From: Ascocoryne sarcoides NRRL 50072
Lineage: Eukaryota; Ascomycota; Leotiomycetes; Helotiales; Gelatinodiscaceae
DNA length: 64,000 bases
Reading direction: 5' to 3'
Assembly (NCBI GenBank): GCA_000328965.1
Contig: KB205941.1
Location: 3,602,983-3,666,982, forward strand
The first letter of the stretch is position 1, and every line of letters starts with the position of its first letter. Shown one piece after another: positions 11,873 to 21,822 of this stretch. Position numbers and translations under genes: made by a program. The notes below the pieces were generated by a model that did no database searches, was not told the origin of the DNA, and saw only the letters and a list, made by a program, of their open reading frames with translations.

Positions 11873-11921
11873 GGAAAAATGGACGACTCGGTGATATAGT
11901 CGACTCGCTGATAAACCACGT
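11873..11921 (-). repeat. Right terminal inverted repeat of the transposon
   Basis: Exact reverse complement of 10062-10110 over 49 bp. A TA dinucleotide run continues to 11941, beginning with the target-site TA. Confidence 0.9.
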
Positions 11922-12228
11922 TATATATATATATATATATATTAAGGAGACAGATGAATTATTTGGAATGAACTTCTTTCATTTAGGAAACAGTAATAAT
12001 ATAATCTTCGGAAAAGGTTAATAGTAATACTCGAGGGGTAGGTTTTTAATCCTCAGGATTGTCAATTGCTTACTTTTACCACGTGTTTCGTGTCCTAGTG
12101 GAACATCGGCGTAAGATTCGGACGCCGAAACTCAACCTCCCAATATGCCAGGCCAATATATAACCTAGACTAAGTTTTATATACCAGATGATTGCTACTT
12201 GTCAACTCGTCCCTGACTCGACCAAACA
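11922..12228. other. Promoter region of the phosphopantetheinyl transferase
   Basis: A (TA)n run at 11922-11941, then mixed sequence. A CACGTG core lies at about 12081 (CCACGTGT). No gene. Confidence 0.5.
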
Positions 12229-13359
12229 ATGGAGTCAAACAACGATAAAAAGGCTGGACCAAAAATCGTAAAATGGCTCCTCGATACGAGACCTCTGTGG
12301 CCTGTCTCGAAGGCTAGCCCACGGGATGAAGTTCAAGAGCTTAGGATAATAGTAGGTTTTCATCTTCATTCTCACTTGGCATAATTCCGATGAAAATAGG
12401 CCTCACGAGCACTTAATCTGCTCACATCAGATGAGCAAACATTGGTCCTAAAATACTACCACGTCAAAGATGCAAAGATGAGCTTAGCCTCTCATCTCCT
12501 CAAACATCTCGTCATCTCCAAATACTGCAATACCTCCTGGGCTGACAGCACCATCTCCCGTGATGCAAATGGCAAGCCATGCTTCAAGCCAAAGGACGAC
12601 TCAACCCATCACGTGCTCATTGATTTCAACGTCAGCCACCAGGCGGGCATTGTGAGTCTCATCGCTGCGATCGGGTTTCTGGAGAAGGTCGAGGTGGGCA
12701 CCGATGTGGTGTGCGCTAATGAGCGGCTCACGCAAGATAACGCTTATATCGAGAAAGATGGCTTTTTTGACTGGGTGGATATGCATCGAGATGTGTTTGC
12801 GGAGTCCGAATTGAACCATATGAAGCTATCGCCGGTGGATATCAGACTTACCGACGACGAGGAACCGTATGGTTTTGATCGAGATGCTACTTCTCGGATC
12901 CAGCGGAGGACTCAGAGGTTTGCGTTTCAAGGGTCGTCGAATAATCTTGTAGGATCAAAGGCCATAGGCGCAAGCGAGGTTATTGATATGAAACTGAGGA
13001 GGTTTTACGCCATGTGGTGCTTGAGGGAGACGTATGTGAAGATGACGGGGGAGGCGCTTCTGGCGCCTTGGTTGAGAGAGTTGGAGATCACAGGGGCGGA
13101 GGGACCGTCTGCGAAAGAAATCCTTTCTGAGAATGATACGTCGCTGGAATATGGAGAGGTCGAGAAGGATTTTGTTGTTTTCTTCAAGGGGGAGAGGGTT
13201 ACGGATGTTAGAATGGAGTTGGCTGCTTTGGGGGGGCATTATATGGTTGGTGGTGCGATAAGGGCATCGGATGGAGTTGATTTGTCGTCTGTGGGGAATG
13301 AGAAGTGGCAGGAATTGGATGTTGTGAGGGATGTTATAGCTTTTGCTGAATCTCACTGA
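12229..13359 (+). CDS. 4'-phosphopantetheinyl transferase (Sfp/NpgA type)
   Basis: Transfers phosphopantetheine from CoA to carrier domains. In filamentous fungi one such enzyme usually serves the alpha-aminoadipate reductase of lysine synthesis plus NRPS and PKS enzymes. Exons 12229-12355 and 12431-13359 give 351 aa. The second starts DEQTLVLKYYHVKDAKMSLASHLLKHL, a family hallmark. The Sfp-type motifs follow: DFNVSHQAG (about residues 107-115), VEVGTD (about 129-134), and RRFYAMWCLRETYVKMTGEAL, the equivalent of W-KEA-K. Frame requires the donor GTTTTC at 12356; a nearer-consensus GTAGGT at 12352 would break the frame, so this junction is the least certain part. No biosynthetic cluster surrounds it. 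Confidence 0.87.
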
Positions 13360-15140
13360 TGAAGTCTTTACTGTTTATTCAACATTTAAGAGAGTCAACC
13401 AACCTTGAAGAAATCCAAATAATTTTCCTTCTACTTAAACTTTTTTCCCCCTTTGAGAGTAAATACCCATTTCTATATGCGAAGTGACTATTCCATCCTC
13501 TTTTTGATTCATGGGTTCATTATAAACCGAAGAACATAATAACCTGGTCTGTGTAAATTAAATCGCTAATCCGCCATCATTTAAACTAAAATTATAGCAC
13601 TTCATTATATAACTGATAAAATCTTTGGAATTAAATAGAACATATTTAAGACCACTTACTACACTCTAATATTTTCTTAAACTGACTAGATTTCACCTCT
13701 ACCGCCGGCGAACACCCCGATGCGCTACACCATGAGCCACTAGAGGTATTTCCATATTCCTTTTATTCTTCGGTCGGGAGATCTCATTTATAATATAAAT
13801 AAAGAACTGTAAATTTCCAAGTTCGCACTCAACTAAGATCGAGAATCATATAGTGCACATATAATCATCTCTTTCTAAAAAGACCTCCTCTTCTCTTATT
13901 TCTATTTCCTCTTCTACATTATCACAACTCATTGCATCTCAGCCTCAGCTCAAAACCAAACGAGTAGAGTGAGTCACAAGTACTGATAAATCACTTGTTT
14001 TGTTTTATAAACGGTTATATAAATTAACTAACCCAAGATTGGCGCTCGTTGACGGCCAGCCGACTAGTCTATTGAACACTCTTTAATTGGTTATAATAAG
14101 GGAAAGAGACAATAACTCATGGCTCTAGTTGGAGGAAGTTGACTAGAGCGAAAAGGGAAAACGCGAAAATGCTGATATGTTAAGGTGTTGTAAAGATAAA
14201 ACGGGTATATAGCTGGTTATAGTAAATAAGACAAGATGTTAACGTAGAATAACTAGAAGAGAGTTTAGTTATTACAAGTACTAGTTTGGGAATATAAAAG
14301 TAGAGAGGGAAATTTCAAACTGAGCGTTTATTATAATAAGAAGTTTAACTAGGTGAGATCAGACGGTTATTACTAATAAACTAACTAAATAGACAGTTTA
14401 GACTTTTTTGAGTATTACTTCTGTCCTTAGCTAGAATCTAGATTACCCTACTCATTCAAGGTATCTCATCTCGAGGTGTAAATGCAGGACCCGGCTTGGT
14501 TATCAAATATAATTAAATAGTAGTCTTGCCTTCTTTAAACTTCATGCTGCAGAGAAAAAGCGTAGTATACCACTCAAAGTGTGAGTTTTACTTTAACACT
14601 AATATTCGAGGAGCAGCCTATTACAAGAATGCCCTTTGTACGTGGGTTTCTCGAGTAAGTCGTTATATTTTATAACTTAAAGCCTTATTAAAAGATCATG
14701 GCTAGAGTCTTATTGAACGATTCACCGCTTCATCTTCGTAGTAGTAGTATGTTTGACCTCTATATTCGACATAGGAACTAAGTAAACAGGTTCAAGCCAA
14801 GTAAGAGGCTTTTGGTAAAACCCACTAAAAAGGCCCGGGAAATGCAATAAATATTAGTGGAACTAACACAATAACAACATTTAATCCCAATCCAATACGT
14901 ATTAGCGGCCCCTCGGACAACCCGGAAGCGATTAAACGAGCAGTGCTATTGTATTCAGCACGTCTCGTGACGAACCACCGCTAGTTCCCTCAATGTCGCC
15001 AGCAGCGGGTTACTCATCCGGACTCGAGCTAACTAACCCATAAACATTAGACAAAACAGCCCCTAATTTTCCAAACCCCATTCTCAAGTGAAGGCGTAGT
15101 TATCCACATCTCATCCTCCTCCTATGAATCACCCGCAACC
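13360..15140. other. Long gene-free stretch, possible repeat relic
   Basis: 1.8 kb without a supportable gene. It contains a tRNA-like fragment (13695-13748, minus sense) and an AT-rich tract (13960-14900) with pyrimidine-rich flanks near 13870-13960 that recalls a decayed retroelement. I found no LTR pair, target duplication or protein motif, so no element is claimed. Confidence 0.4.
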
Positions 15141-16008
15141 ATGGCCGAAAGACCCGTGCTTTTCTTCGACATCGACAATTGTGTAAGCTCGTCTGCTCTT
15201 CTCTTACATCGACTTGGCTAATCCACCTCCCCGAAAAAAAGCTTTACCCTAAGAGCAAGTAGTAATCTTTCACGAGACGAGTCTCAAACAAACCCATCTA
15301 CTTACACCTACCCCCAGGTCTAAACGTCCACCATCACATGACCGAGCTCATCGACAACTACTTCGTCAAGCACCTAGAAGTCAGCCCGGAGGACGCCCTA
15401 AAGCTGCACCAGGAGTACTACAAGACCTACGGCCTCGCCATCCAAGGCCTAGTCCAACACTACGCCATCGACCCCCTAGAATACAACTCCCAAGTCGACG
15501 ACGCCCTGCCCCTCGAATCCATCATCTTCCCCAATCCCAAGCTCCGGCGCCTGCTGCTGGACATCGACACCAGCAGGGTCAAGCTCTGGCTCTTTACCAA
15601 TGCGTATAAGACGCATGGGAATAGGGTGGTGAAGCTGCTGGGGGTGGATGACCTGTTCGAGGGGATGACGTTTTGTGATTATGCGCAGAAGACGTTGGTT
15701 TGCAAGCCGCATCCGGAGATGTTTGAAAAGGCTATGAGAGAAGCGGGGGTGAAGCATGCTAAGAATTGCTACCTTATCGGTAAGCCTCGTGTATATGTGG
15801 TAAGGATAGGACTGATGTAGTATGTGAAGATGATTCTGCACTGAATTGCAGAAAGTCAGAGGCCCTTGGGTGGACCACGGTTCACCTTGTCGAGGATGGG
15901 GGATCAGTCCCTACGCGGAATGCGTGTAGATACACAATCAAGGATTTAGAAGAGCTCAGGACTCTATTCCCCAAATTCTTCAAGACATCCAAGACCGGGG
16001 AACCCTAG
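15141..16008 (+). CDS. SDT1: Pyrimidine 5'-nucleotidase-like HAD phosphatase (SDT1/PHM8 type)
   Basis: HAD-family phosphatase that dephosphorylates nucleoside monophosphates. Four exons, 15141-15182, 15242-15254 (13 nt), 15318-15779 and 15830-16008, give 231 aa. HAD motif I is FFDIDNC with nucleophile Asp10 and acid Asp12; WLFTNAY is motif II; CKPHPEMF supplies the motif III Lys; IDDSALNC carries the motif IV acids. The microexon supplies LYPK. The second intron (15255-15317) begins GCAAGT, the classic GC-AG donor, and only that donor keeps the frame into LNVHHHMTELIDNYF. The end, ALGWTTVHLVED...IKDLEELRTLFP, is typical of the family. SDT1 and PHM8 are paralogues in yeast; a one-to-one assignment is not possible here. 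Confidence 0.87.
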
Positions 16009-16268
16009 CAACATCGTGTGTGAAATCACGAGAATGGATCTTGGAAATCTTGAGTTTTAGAGAGTTTATTATAGAACATTCAGAATTGGCGTACGGAGAT
16101 TTATATCATAGACCTAGAAATGCAAAACTTTGTTAGATGTCCCGGAAATGCTCCTCCGCTATATGTCCCACCCGAGAGCCATAATTCCAAATCAAATCTG
16201 GGTATACCGAAACGCCGTTCCACGCCAGGACTTTCATGATCTTTCCTTGCCCGCCAAACCACGACCTG

Positions 16269-16815
16269 CTATGGCCTCCTCACACTCCTGATCACTTTCT
16301 CCAACTTCGCCAACACCTCTTGCTTCTCCCGATGAGCCGCCTTGCGCTCCTCCTCAGCGGCCTTCAACTCCTCCTCCAATTGCTTAATCGCCTCCTCCTG
16401 GTCCTTCTCGCTATTCTCCAAGCCGGGCAGAACCGATATCAGGTACTCGATCTGTTGTTCCTTGACGATCAGATCTTGGGCGAGCTCGAGCTGTCCGGCT
16501 TTGAAAACGTCGGTGGGATAGGGTTCAACTTTGATGGATGTTAGCGATGACCGAATGCTTGTACGACTGGATATAGGCTTTATATACCTTCATTGGCATT
16601 GCTCCCGGCATCTCCTTGGTCCTCGCTCTTGTTCTCCTGCCGGATAATGTCTGTCGGTCCCAGGGTTCTCAGCTCATGATGCTTATTGACGTAGTAAATC
16701 GAGGCGATGAATTGAGTAATCAGCTAGTGAGAATCAGCATCGACTTCGTGAAGAACGGGGCGCAGGTATTTACATCCTCAGTAGCATCTTGGAGCTGCGT
16801 CAATCGATCTGCCAT
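16269..16815 (-). CDS. MED21: Mediator subunit 21
   Basis: Mediator middle-module subunit (Srb7) that links RNA polymerase II to activators in the nucleus. Exons 16815-16774, 16723-16588 and 16528-16269 give 145 aa, with introns of 50 and 59 nt (branch-like CTGAT and CTAAC). The start MADRLTQLQDATED is the family's N terminus. Then come LITQFIASIYYVNKHHEL, VEPYPTDVFKAGQLELAQDLIVKEQQIEYLIS and LPGLENSEKDQEEAIKQLEEELK. The C-terminal half is a predicted coiled coil, as expected for the Med7/Med21 hinge. It faces the RRG7-like gene across a 221-bp divergent promoter. Confidence 0.93.
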
Positions 16816-17036
16816 CTCAGCAAAGCGTTGTGGTTGTGGGAAGAATAAGGCTGAGATCGGAGACGGGGAAAACCCATGACGACCGAAGCCACACGCTAGC
16901 AGATGCCTGGTTGCTGACTCATCGCTACATTTTAGTCTCAGCTCCGACGAGGCTGTTTGATTTGAGAAGCACATCAGATACTCACTCATCTAACGACCTC
17001 TTAAGATGGCGTTTGCAATAACTTTTCATTGCTGAT

Positions 17037-17795
17037 ATGTTCCGATTGCGGAGTCAACCCACTTTGCGTTGTCCTATGAAAACACATCTAAGCCGACCTT
17101 CCAATCCCCAAATGCCCTCTCTATATACTCGACTACGGCTCGTCCGTCCTACAATACACTCATTCCGTAGGTCCTCAACCAACGCCATCGCCGCCGAACT
17201 AGAGTCTTCCAACCCACCAAGCCCGCACCACCATGACCTCCCCAGCTTCCTAGACTACGCTTCCCGCACGACCATGGACCCCACCAGTCCCACGTATGTC
17301 GGGACGTACTATGAATACACGGTCCAAAGCGCCCTGCAGCGGATGGGCATGTCTCTCAAACGCATCGGCGGCAAGTCTGATTGCGGCATCGACTTACTGG
17401 GGACATGGCCCGTCCCCTCGGCGCCTCTCCCTCTCAAGGTCCTCATCCAGTGCAAAGCATTTGCGAGAAAGGTGAATCCGGCGCAGGCTCGCGAGCTGGA
17501 AGGGGCGTTTGTGGGAGCGCCGATGGGCTGGAGGGGACCGGGCGTGTTGGCTTTGCTGGTGTCGCAGAAATATGCGACGAAAGGCGTGAGGGAGGCGCTA
17601 GGGAGGAGCCGCTGGCCCATGGGATATGTGCTTTGTGGTCCGGATGGAAAGGTGCGTCAGATGGTGTGGAATCGTAGGGCGGAACAGGAGGGCTTGGAGG
17701 GGATGACGGTGGGTTTGAGATATGCCGGTGGTGATTCAAGTGATCGGGAAGTTCTCTTGACATGGAAGGGGGAGGCCATTCTACCCCCGGACTAA
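17037..17795 (+). CDS. RRG7: RRG7-like mitochondrial protein (DUF2034, restriction-endonuclease-like fold)
   Basis: Single exon, 252 aa. The N terminus is basic and Ser-rich without acids (MFRLRSQPTLRCPMKTHLSR), suggesting mitochondrial import. The core has GTYYEYTVQSALQRMGMSLKRIGGKSDCGIDLLGTW, then LIQCKA. D-x(n)-QxK with an upstream Glu is a PD-(D/E)xK nuclease-like arrangement, and the yeast homologue is required for respiratory growth. The C-terminal part (GVLALLVSQKYATKGVREAL, RWPMGYVLC) matches the domain's end. Nuclease activity is inferred from fold only. The start shares a short intergenic region with MED21. Confidence 0.78.
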   Translation: MFRLRSQPTLRCPMKTHLSRPSNPQMPSLYTRLRLVRPTIHSFRRSSTNAIAAELESSNPPSPHHHDLPSFLDYASRTTMDPTSPTYVGTYYEYTVQSALQRMGMSLKRIGGKSDCGIDLLGTWPVPSAPLPLKVLIQCKAFARKVNPAQARELEGAFVGAPMGWRGPGVLALLVSQKYATKGVREALGRSRWPMGYVLCGPDGKVRQMVWNRRAEQEGLEGMTVGLRYAGGDSSDREVLLTWKGEAILPPD

Positions 17796-18111
17796 TAATT
17801 GCTTGCCAACGAACTTGAACCTCAGCAAGAGTGATTGGTGTTTGATCACTTTCCTCCGGAAGTGCAACAATCACCCTTTGAATCACCGTTGGCTTGCTGA
17901 CCTGCTCGTACCAACGGGATGAAATACCCGGCAGGTCTCTTCTCGGAACTCCTTTTACATATAAAAAAAGGAATGAAATACCCTGAAGTGTCCCTCCTTC
18001 CACAAGGAACCTCTTGCGTATATCCCAACTCTTCACACCACCACCCTCGACCCACCAGTAGATGAAGAGTCGCCAACCTCCGTCGTCAGCTTCCCTCCCT
18101 CAGACGTCAAG
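17796..18111. other. Intergenic
   Basis: Contains two near-identical short repeats, GGATGAAATACCC at 17917-17929 and GGAATGAAATACCC at 17968-17981. No gene seen. Confidence 0.5.
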
Positions 18112-18380
18112 ATGTGCCACCAAGTCATCCGAATCTTCCAGTGCGGTCACACTACCTCCTCAATAGCTATACCATGTCAAAAGCCCACAAGCAAATGCGA
18201 CCGGATTTTTCTCAAGCAGGAGTTAGAAGATGCCCCGGGATTGTGTATAGTATGTGAGCCTTTGTCAAGCTTTTGTGTTTATCGTTGACGGGAGAATAGT
18301 CCTGTGAACAAGCAGCCCAAGCCAGACGGATACGGCGAGAGCAGATGGCGTATGCAGAAGATGAGGGCTATTGCTCTTGA
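18112..18380 (+). CDS. Small Cys-rich protein, 72 aa, function unknown
   Basis: Exons 18112-18249 and 18300-18380 flank a 50-nt intron with perfect GTATGT donor and TAG acceptor, read in phase 0. The product starts MCHQVIRIFQCGH and continues with PCQKPTSKCD and, across the junction, LCIS-CEQAAQARRIRREQ, ending GYCS. Cys and His spacing (C-x8-C-x-H, C-x6-C, C-x2-C) suggests one or two zinc-binding sites. Filamentous fungi have many small proteins that open MC-x-x-V/Y...CGH, all uncharacterised. If the intron were retained the protein would instead end 12 codons after the junction (58 aa). I do not know its function. Confidence 0.5.
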
Positions 18381-18691
18381 AGGCGGGAAGATAATTTGAC
18401 TTGTACGAGTTATTTTTTTGGTATAGAGCTGGTCTGGGTGATATAGCAAGACCCAACGCGAACTAGCGCACTATTGTAGCTGTTCTGTGACCGCCAATGT
18501 CCTCCCTGCCTCATTCACATGCGATGCGTGCAGGGACGATACGATCGATAGTATTTACATAACACACACCCATTTTAAAAGATCCTCCCCTCCCTGCATC
18601 AGCAAAACCAAATGTAAAATCCCGCCAGCACTTCTCGTACAATGCGCCACTGCCATAAACCCCAACCCCATGAGTAGCCTATTCCCTTCCT
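18381..18691. other. Intergenic, convergent
   Basis: 3' regions of the small Cys-rich gene (+) and the Zn2Cys6 regulator (-). Nothing recognised. Confidence 0.5.
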
Positions 18692-21088
18692 TCATATCTC
18701 GTTTAAGAAGCCCCCAGCCTGCATGAACCGCATCTGATACTCCCTGATATCCGCCCACTTCCGTAACGCCTCTTCCTCATCCTCCAGCCCATCCACACTT
18801 CCATCCCTGATCCCCGGGCTGATCCGCTCCAGCCTCATGAGCATATCTAGAAACTTGCCCAGGTAATCTTCCGCCTTGACCGCCAACGGGCCCTTGCGGT
18901 TCTGCGGCGTATCAACCAACGTCGACGCGATCTGCCGAATCTTGTTCACCTGTGTGGTTGATAAGTCTTGAGGAATGAAGGAGTGGAGGGAAAGACGAAC
19001 GAAGCTCCCCCCATTCGGTTCTATATTCTCTTGACTGATGCTTCTTAGGCACGTCAGCAGGTCCTTGACGATGCTTTCCCGCTCGCTAGAGATGTTCGCC
19101 TCGATGCTATCATAGTGACTCGCCCCATCAGCTTGATTCTGTATGATGGTATCTAAGCCACGAGCCATAACTCCGGGGGACCCAATGGTCGTGCCGGGAT
19201 TGGCCTGCTTCATCTCGTTTCTCTCTTGCAAGTTCCAATACTTCTCTACGATGTAAGATCGGGTACCGAGCTGCGAGGCGTAGATATTAGCCTTTTGGAT
19301 TTCGAATTGCAGTCGTCTCTTAGCTAGAGCCGCCTCGTGGCTGCTGAGTCTCATGCCTGGATACTCTGGGATCGGGGAAGGATATTGTGCTCCTTGGAAT
19401 TCGCCTGGCTTTGAACCTGGGGTGAGCATCAACTCTGGGGGTGCTTGCTCTAGGACAGCCTTGCAATCTCGCATACATGTTTCCAGGACTTGTTTTTGTC
19501 GGTTGATGTCGAAAACTTGATCGATGCCATAGGCTAGCTCCATGGTTGCAAGAGGGGTTACTGTGTTGTAGATCTGAATGCCAAGGTTGAAACCCTTGAT
19601 CTTCGAAATGATACCAGCGGGCTGCGAGTCAATATGATCAACAAAAATGTATTCATCATCAATCTCGAGTGGAAGAGGGGGATATGGCTCGCTGGGGGTA
19701 GGAGGAGGAATTAGGAGCTCGCCAAAGCTGGCACCAAGTTGTTGCATGGACCTGGAATTGTTAGTAGGGGTCGCCTCTTTCGTATCTGTAAAACTGACCG
19801 AATACCAACAAACATAACCCAGAAGATTCTACGGCTGATCTCTTGCTTGATAAAGTCAACTGGGGGAGGATGCAGGTTCTTGAAATCATCATTATTTGCA
19901 CCAAACGTTGCCGGAAGACTTCCAACTTGGAGGAAGTCTTGGTCCTTCTGCTTGTAGGCGCCGAGCACCCGTGCAATCGTCAAAGTCTCCCCAAAGTAAA
20001 GTCTTGTGGACCGCCACTGGAAGGTATATGCCCTTGCCAGTCCCAGAAAGTAACTGGTAGCGGCGTCATAGATGGTTAGCTCCTTGTCCAAGTAACCGGG
20101 ACCGCGGGCCTCCACCGCAACTCTGTGACATTGATCAACCAAAGTCATAGAGTTCGGGAATAGATGCTCGCGATTTTGCGCCTTGAGGTGTAAACGCGGT
20201 TTGCGGGGGAAAGATGCCACCAAGACTCCGACCATCGAGGCCAGCAAGGCCAGGAAGGAGGGGTTGTTCATATCTTGTCGGTTCTTGAAAGCATCGCGGA
20301 AGGAGGGCTCATGGGGGAACGGACAGAGAGGATGGATGTAGGTGAAGAAGTCGTCAACCAGGAGCTCGAGGACAGGAAGAGGACAAATCGATTCGGCGCC
20401 GACGACGGGATGGGAGGAGAAGGTGACGAGCGTTGCAGCGGCATTGGTGGGGGATGTAGCAGACGAGAAGGTGCCACCGTTCTCCTCATCAAACTTGCGC
20501 TTCTTGAAGGCTTCGGCGTGTTTATTAGGAGGTCCCCTGCGCTTCGAAGGTCTGTTGAAGGTGCATGGAATATCGAGCGCAGCGCAAGCGCGACATGGCG
20601 GACCAGCTTCGTCGCACTGTGGGGAGAATGGATTAGCATCTGCAGAACATCGCCATCGACCAGAGAACGGCATCCTCATTCGCACTCACTCTGACTTTAC
20701 GAATACTACACGAATCGCAGGCCTTGCGCAATCTGTTGCCCTTCTGACCATCTGTCCCATTACCGTTTGACGGCGTCACGGGCGCGCTCTGCGGTTGTTG
20801 TTGTTGTTGCTGCTGTTGCTGTTGTTGTTGTTGTTGTTGTTGTTGTTGTACTAGCTGCTGCTGCCCGAGCTGCTGCCCATCAGGATGCCCATTCTGGTGT
20901 CCATTGCCGTAGGGAGAGTGAAGCTGCTGTTGCTGCTGCTGCTGAGGAGGTGGCGCGTCGTACTGATAACCGTGGTTGAGGTTGGGCAGGCCGTGATGCG
21001 GTGGCCCATCGTTGTCGCTCGCACTCGGGCCGTGGATGCTCGAATGAGGCAGAGGATAATTGGCGCCCGAACCCGGGTAGCCCGACAT
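18692..21088 (-). CDS. Zn(2)-Cys(6) fungal transcription factor with polyglutamine tract
   Basis: Three exons, 21088-20690, 20616-19799 and 19751-18692, give 758 aa; introns are 73 and 47 nt. The N terminus (about 110 aa) is Gly/Pro/His/Asn/Gln-rich with an uninterrupted 18-Gln run (20795-20848) and a shorter Q7 tract. The zinc cluster follows: ACDSCSIRKVR-CDEAGPPCRACAALDIPC, six cysteines in the GAL4-type spacing. The first intron splits it after Arg. A basic linker comes next (FNRPSKRRGPPNKHAEAFKKRK). The middle region has ELLVDDFFTYIHPLCPFPHEPSF and SRRIFWVMFVGIRS, features of the fungal transcription-factor middle homology domain. I cannot assign a pathway. It is not next to an obvious target gene set. 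TCACGTGA sits about 400 bp upstream of the ATG. Confidence 0.87.
20795..20848 (-). repeat. CAA/CAG microsatellite encoding Gln18
   Basis: 54 bp of CAA and CAG codons on the minus strand inside the Zn2Cys6 regulator. It is likely length-polymorphic. Confidence 0.9.
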
Positions 21089-21822
21089 GTGTGCTATTTG
21101 TTTTTTTATTATCGAGGGTTTCGGCGAGAAGTCGGGAGAATCGTGGTATATCGTTGACCCGCAGATGGACTTGACGTGGGCAAGTCGGATGGATGGTCGA
21201 AGGGTAAACTCTGGCATATAAAGCCACCTTAGCCGAAGAAAGCGTCGCCGCGTGGGTGGCTGGTGGCAGGAAAAACCCGGTGTTGCGAGAGCGAGAAGAC
21301 GGCGAGATGGTGAAGCGTCAAGACAACACAACTAACTGCATTCCCTCCGGTAGACAAGTGGGCTTTGGACTCTGGGCGGGATTGTGGCTCACAAGGGAGA
21401 TGGAGATCGGACAAGGATCGAGTGAAGGCTCTTTGGGCAGATTCCAAGGATTATTACGGATTAGTCCTTTCGTGCTACAGCTGGTATCACGTGAAGACGG
21501 CACGTGAGTGCTACTGATTCGCGACGCGTTTTGAGTCCAATTGCAATGCTCTTGTTGCAGGTCTTGCCGTCAGTTACGAGGTTTCCTTGCAGCAGTGACA
21601 GGCGCCTAGCTCAACCAAAGAGGAGTTTCTGTGGGCAGCTTGGAGAGTGTCATCAGAGGGATTTGGGCGAGAAAGAAGGTGTAGATACGAGCAGCAGTGC
21701 CAATTCAGTATACTGTAGGAATTAGATCTCTCAGACAGCTAGGGCTCATGACAAAACAAATCTAAGTACAACTCAATCGAAAGACAAAACACGCTTAAAA
21801 TTCACGGAGAAGAAGCTATCTA
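21089..21822. other. Promoter of the Zn2Cys6 regulator
   Basis: Carries two CACGTG cores 12 bp apart, at 21487-21494 (TCACGTGA) and 21501-21506. No gene. Confidence 0.55.
21487..21506. promoter_or_regulatory. Paired E-box (CACGTG) sites
   Basis: TCACGTGA followed 6 bp later by CACGTG. This octamer is the binding sequence of fungal bHLH factors such as Cbf1. The role here is inferred from position. Confidence 0.45.

Larger units (their letters stand above)
10062..11921 (+). mobile_element. Fot1/pogo-type Tc1-mariner DNA transposon, inactivated (RIP-like)
   Basis: 1,860 bp bounded by perfect 49-bp terminal inverted repeats (10062-10110 and 11873-11921) and flanked by TA on both sides (10060-10061 and 11922-11923), the target duplication of Tc1/mariner elements. 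The plus strand carries a decayed transposase. Recognisable pieces are FNKTGF (about 10640), LDGYKSY before AEF (10982-11017), PLDVRCFSVLKRAYG (11087-11131), YINYITKVEFFLAF, RTLT..TPSNPTEALSQSTLVRNRIARY, and a relict CxxC..H-type zinc knuckle near 11740. Many in-frame TAGs stand where relatives have Trp (TGG) or Gln (CAG), as repeat-induced point mutation produces. The element cannot encode a full transposase. Confidence 0.9.

Noticed and set aside
13860..14900. Possible LTR-retrotransposon remnant
   Set aside because: A pyrimidine-rich block then a TTGGCGCTCGTTGACGG stretch recalls an LTR end and primer site, but no repeat pair, target duplication or Gag/Pol motif was found.
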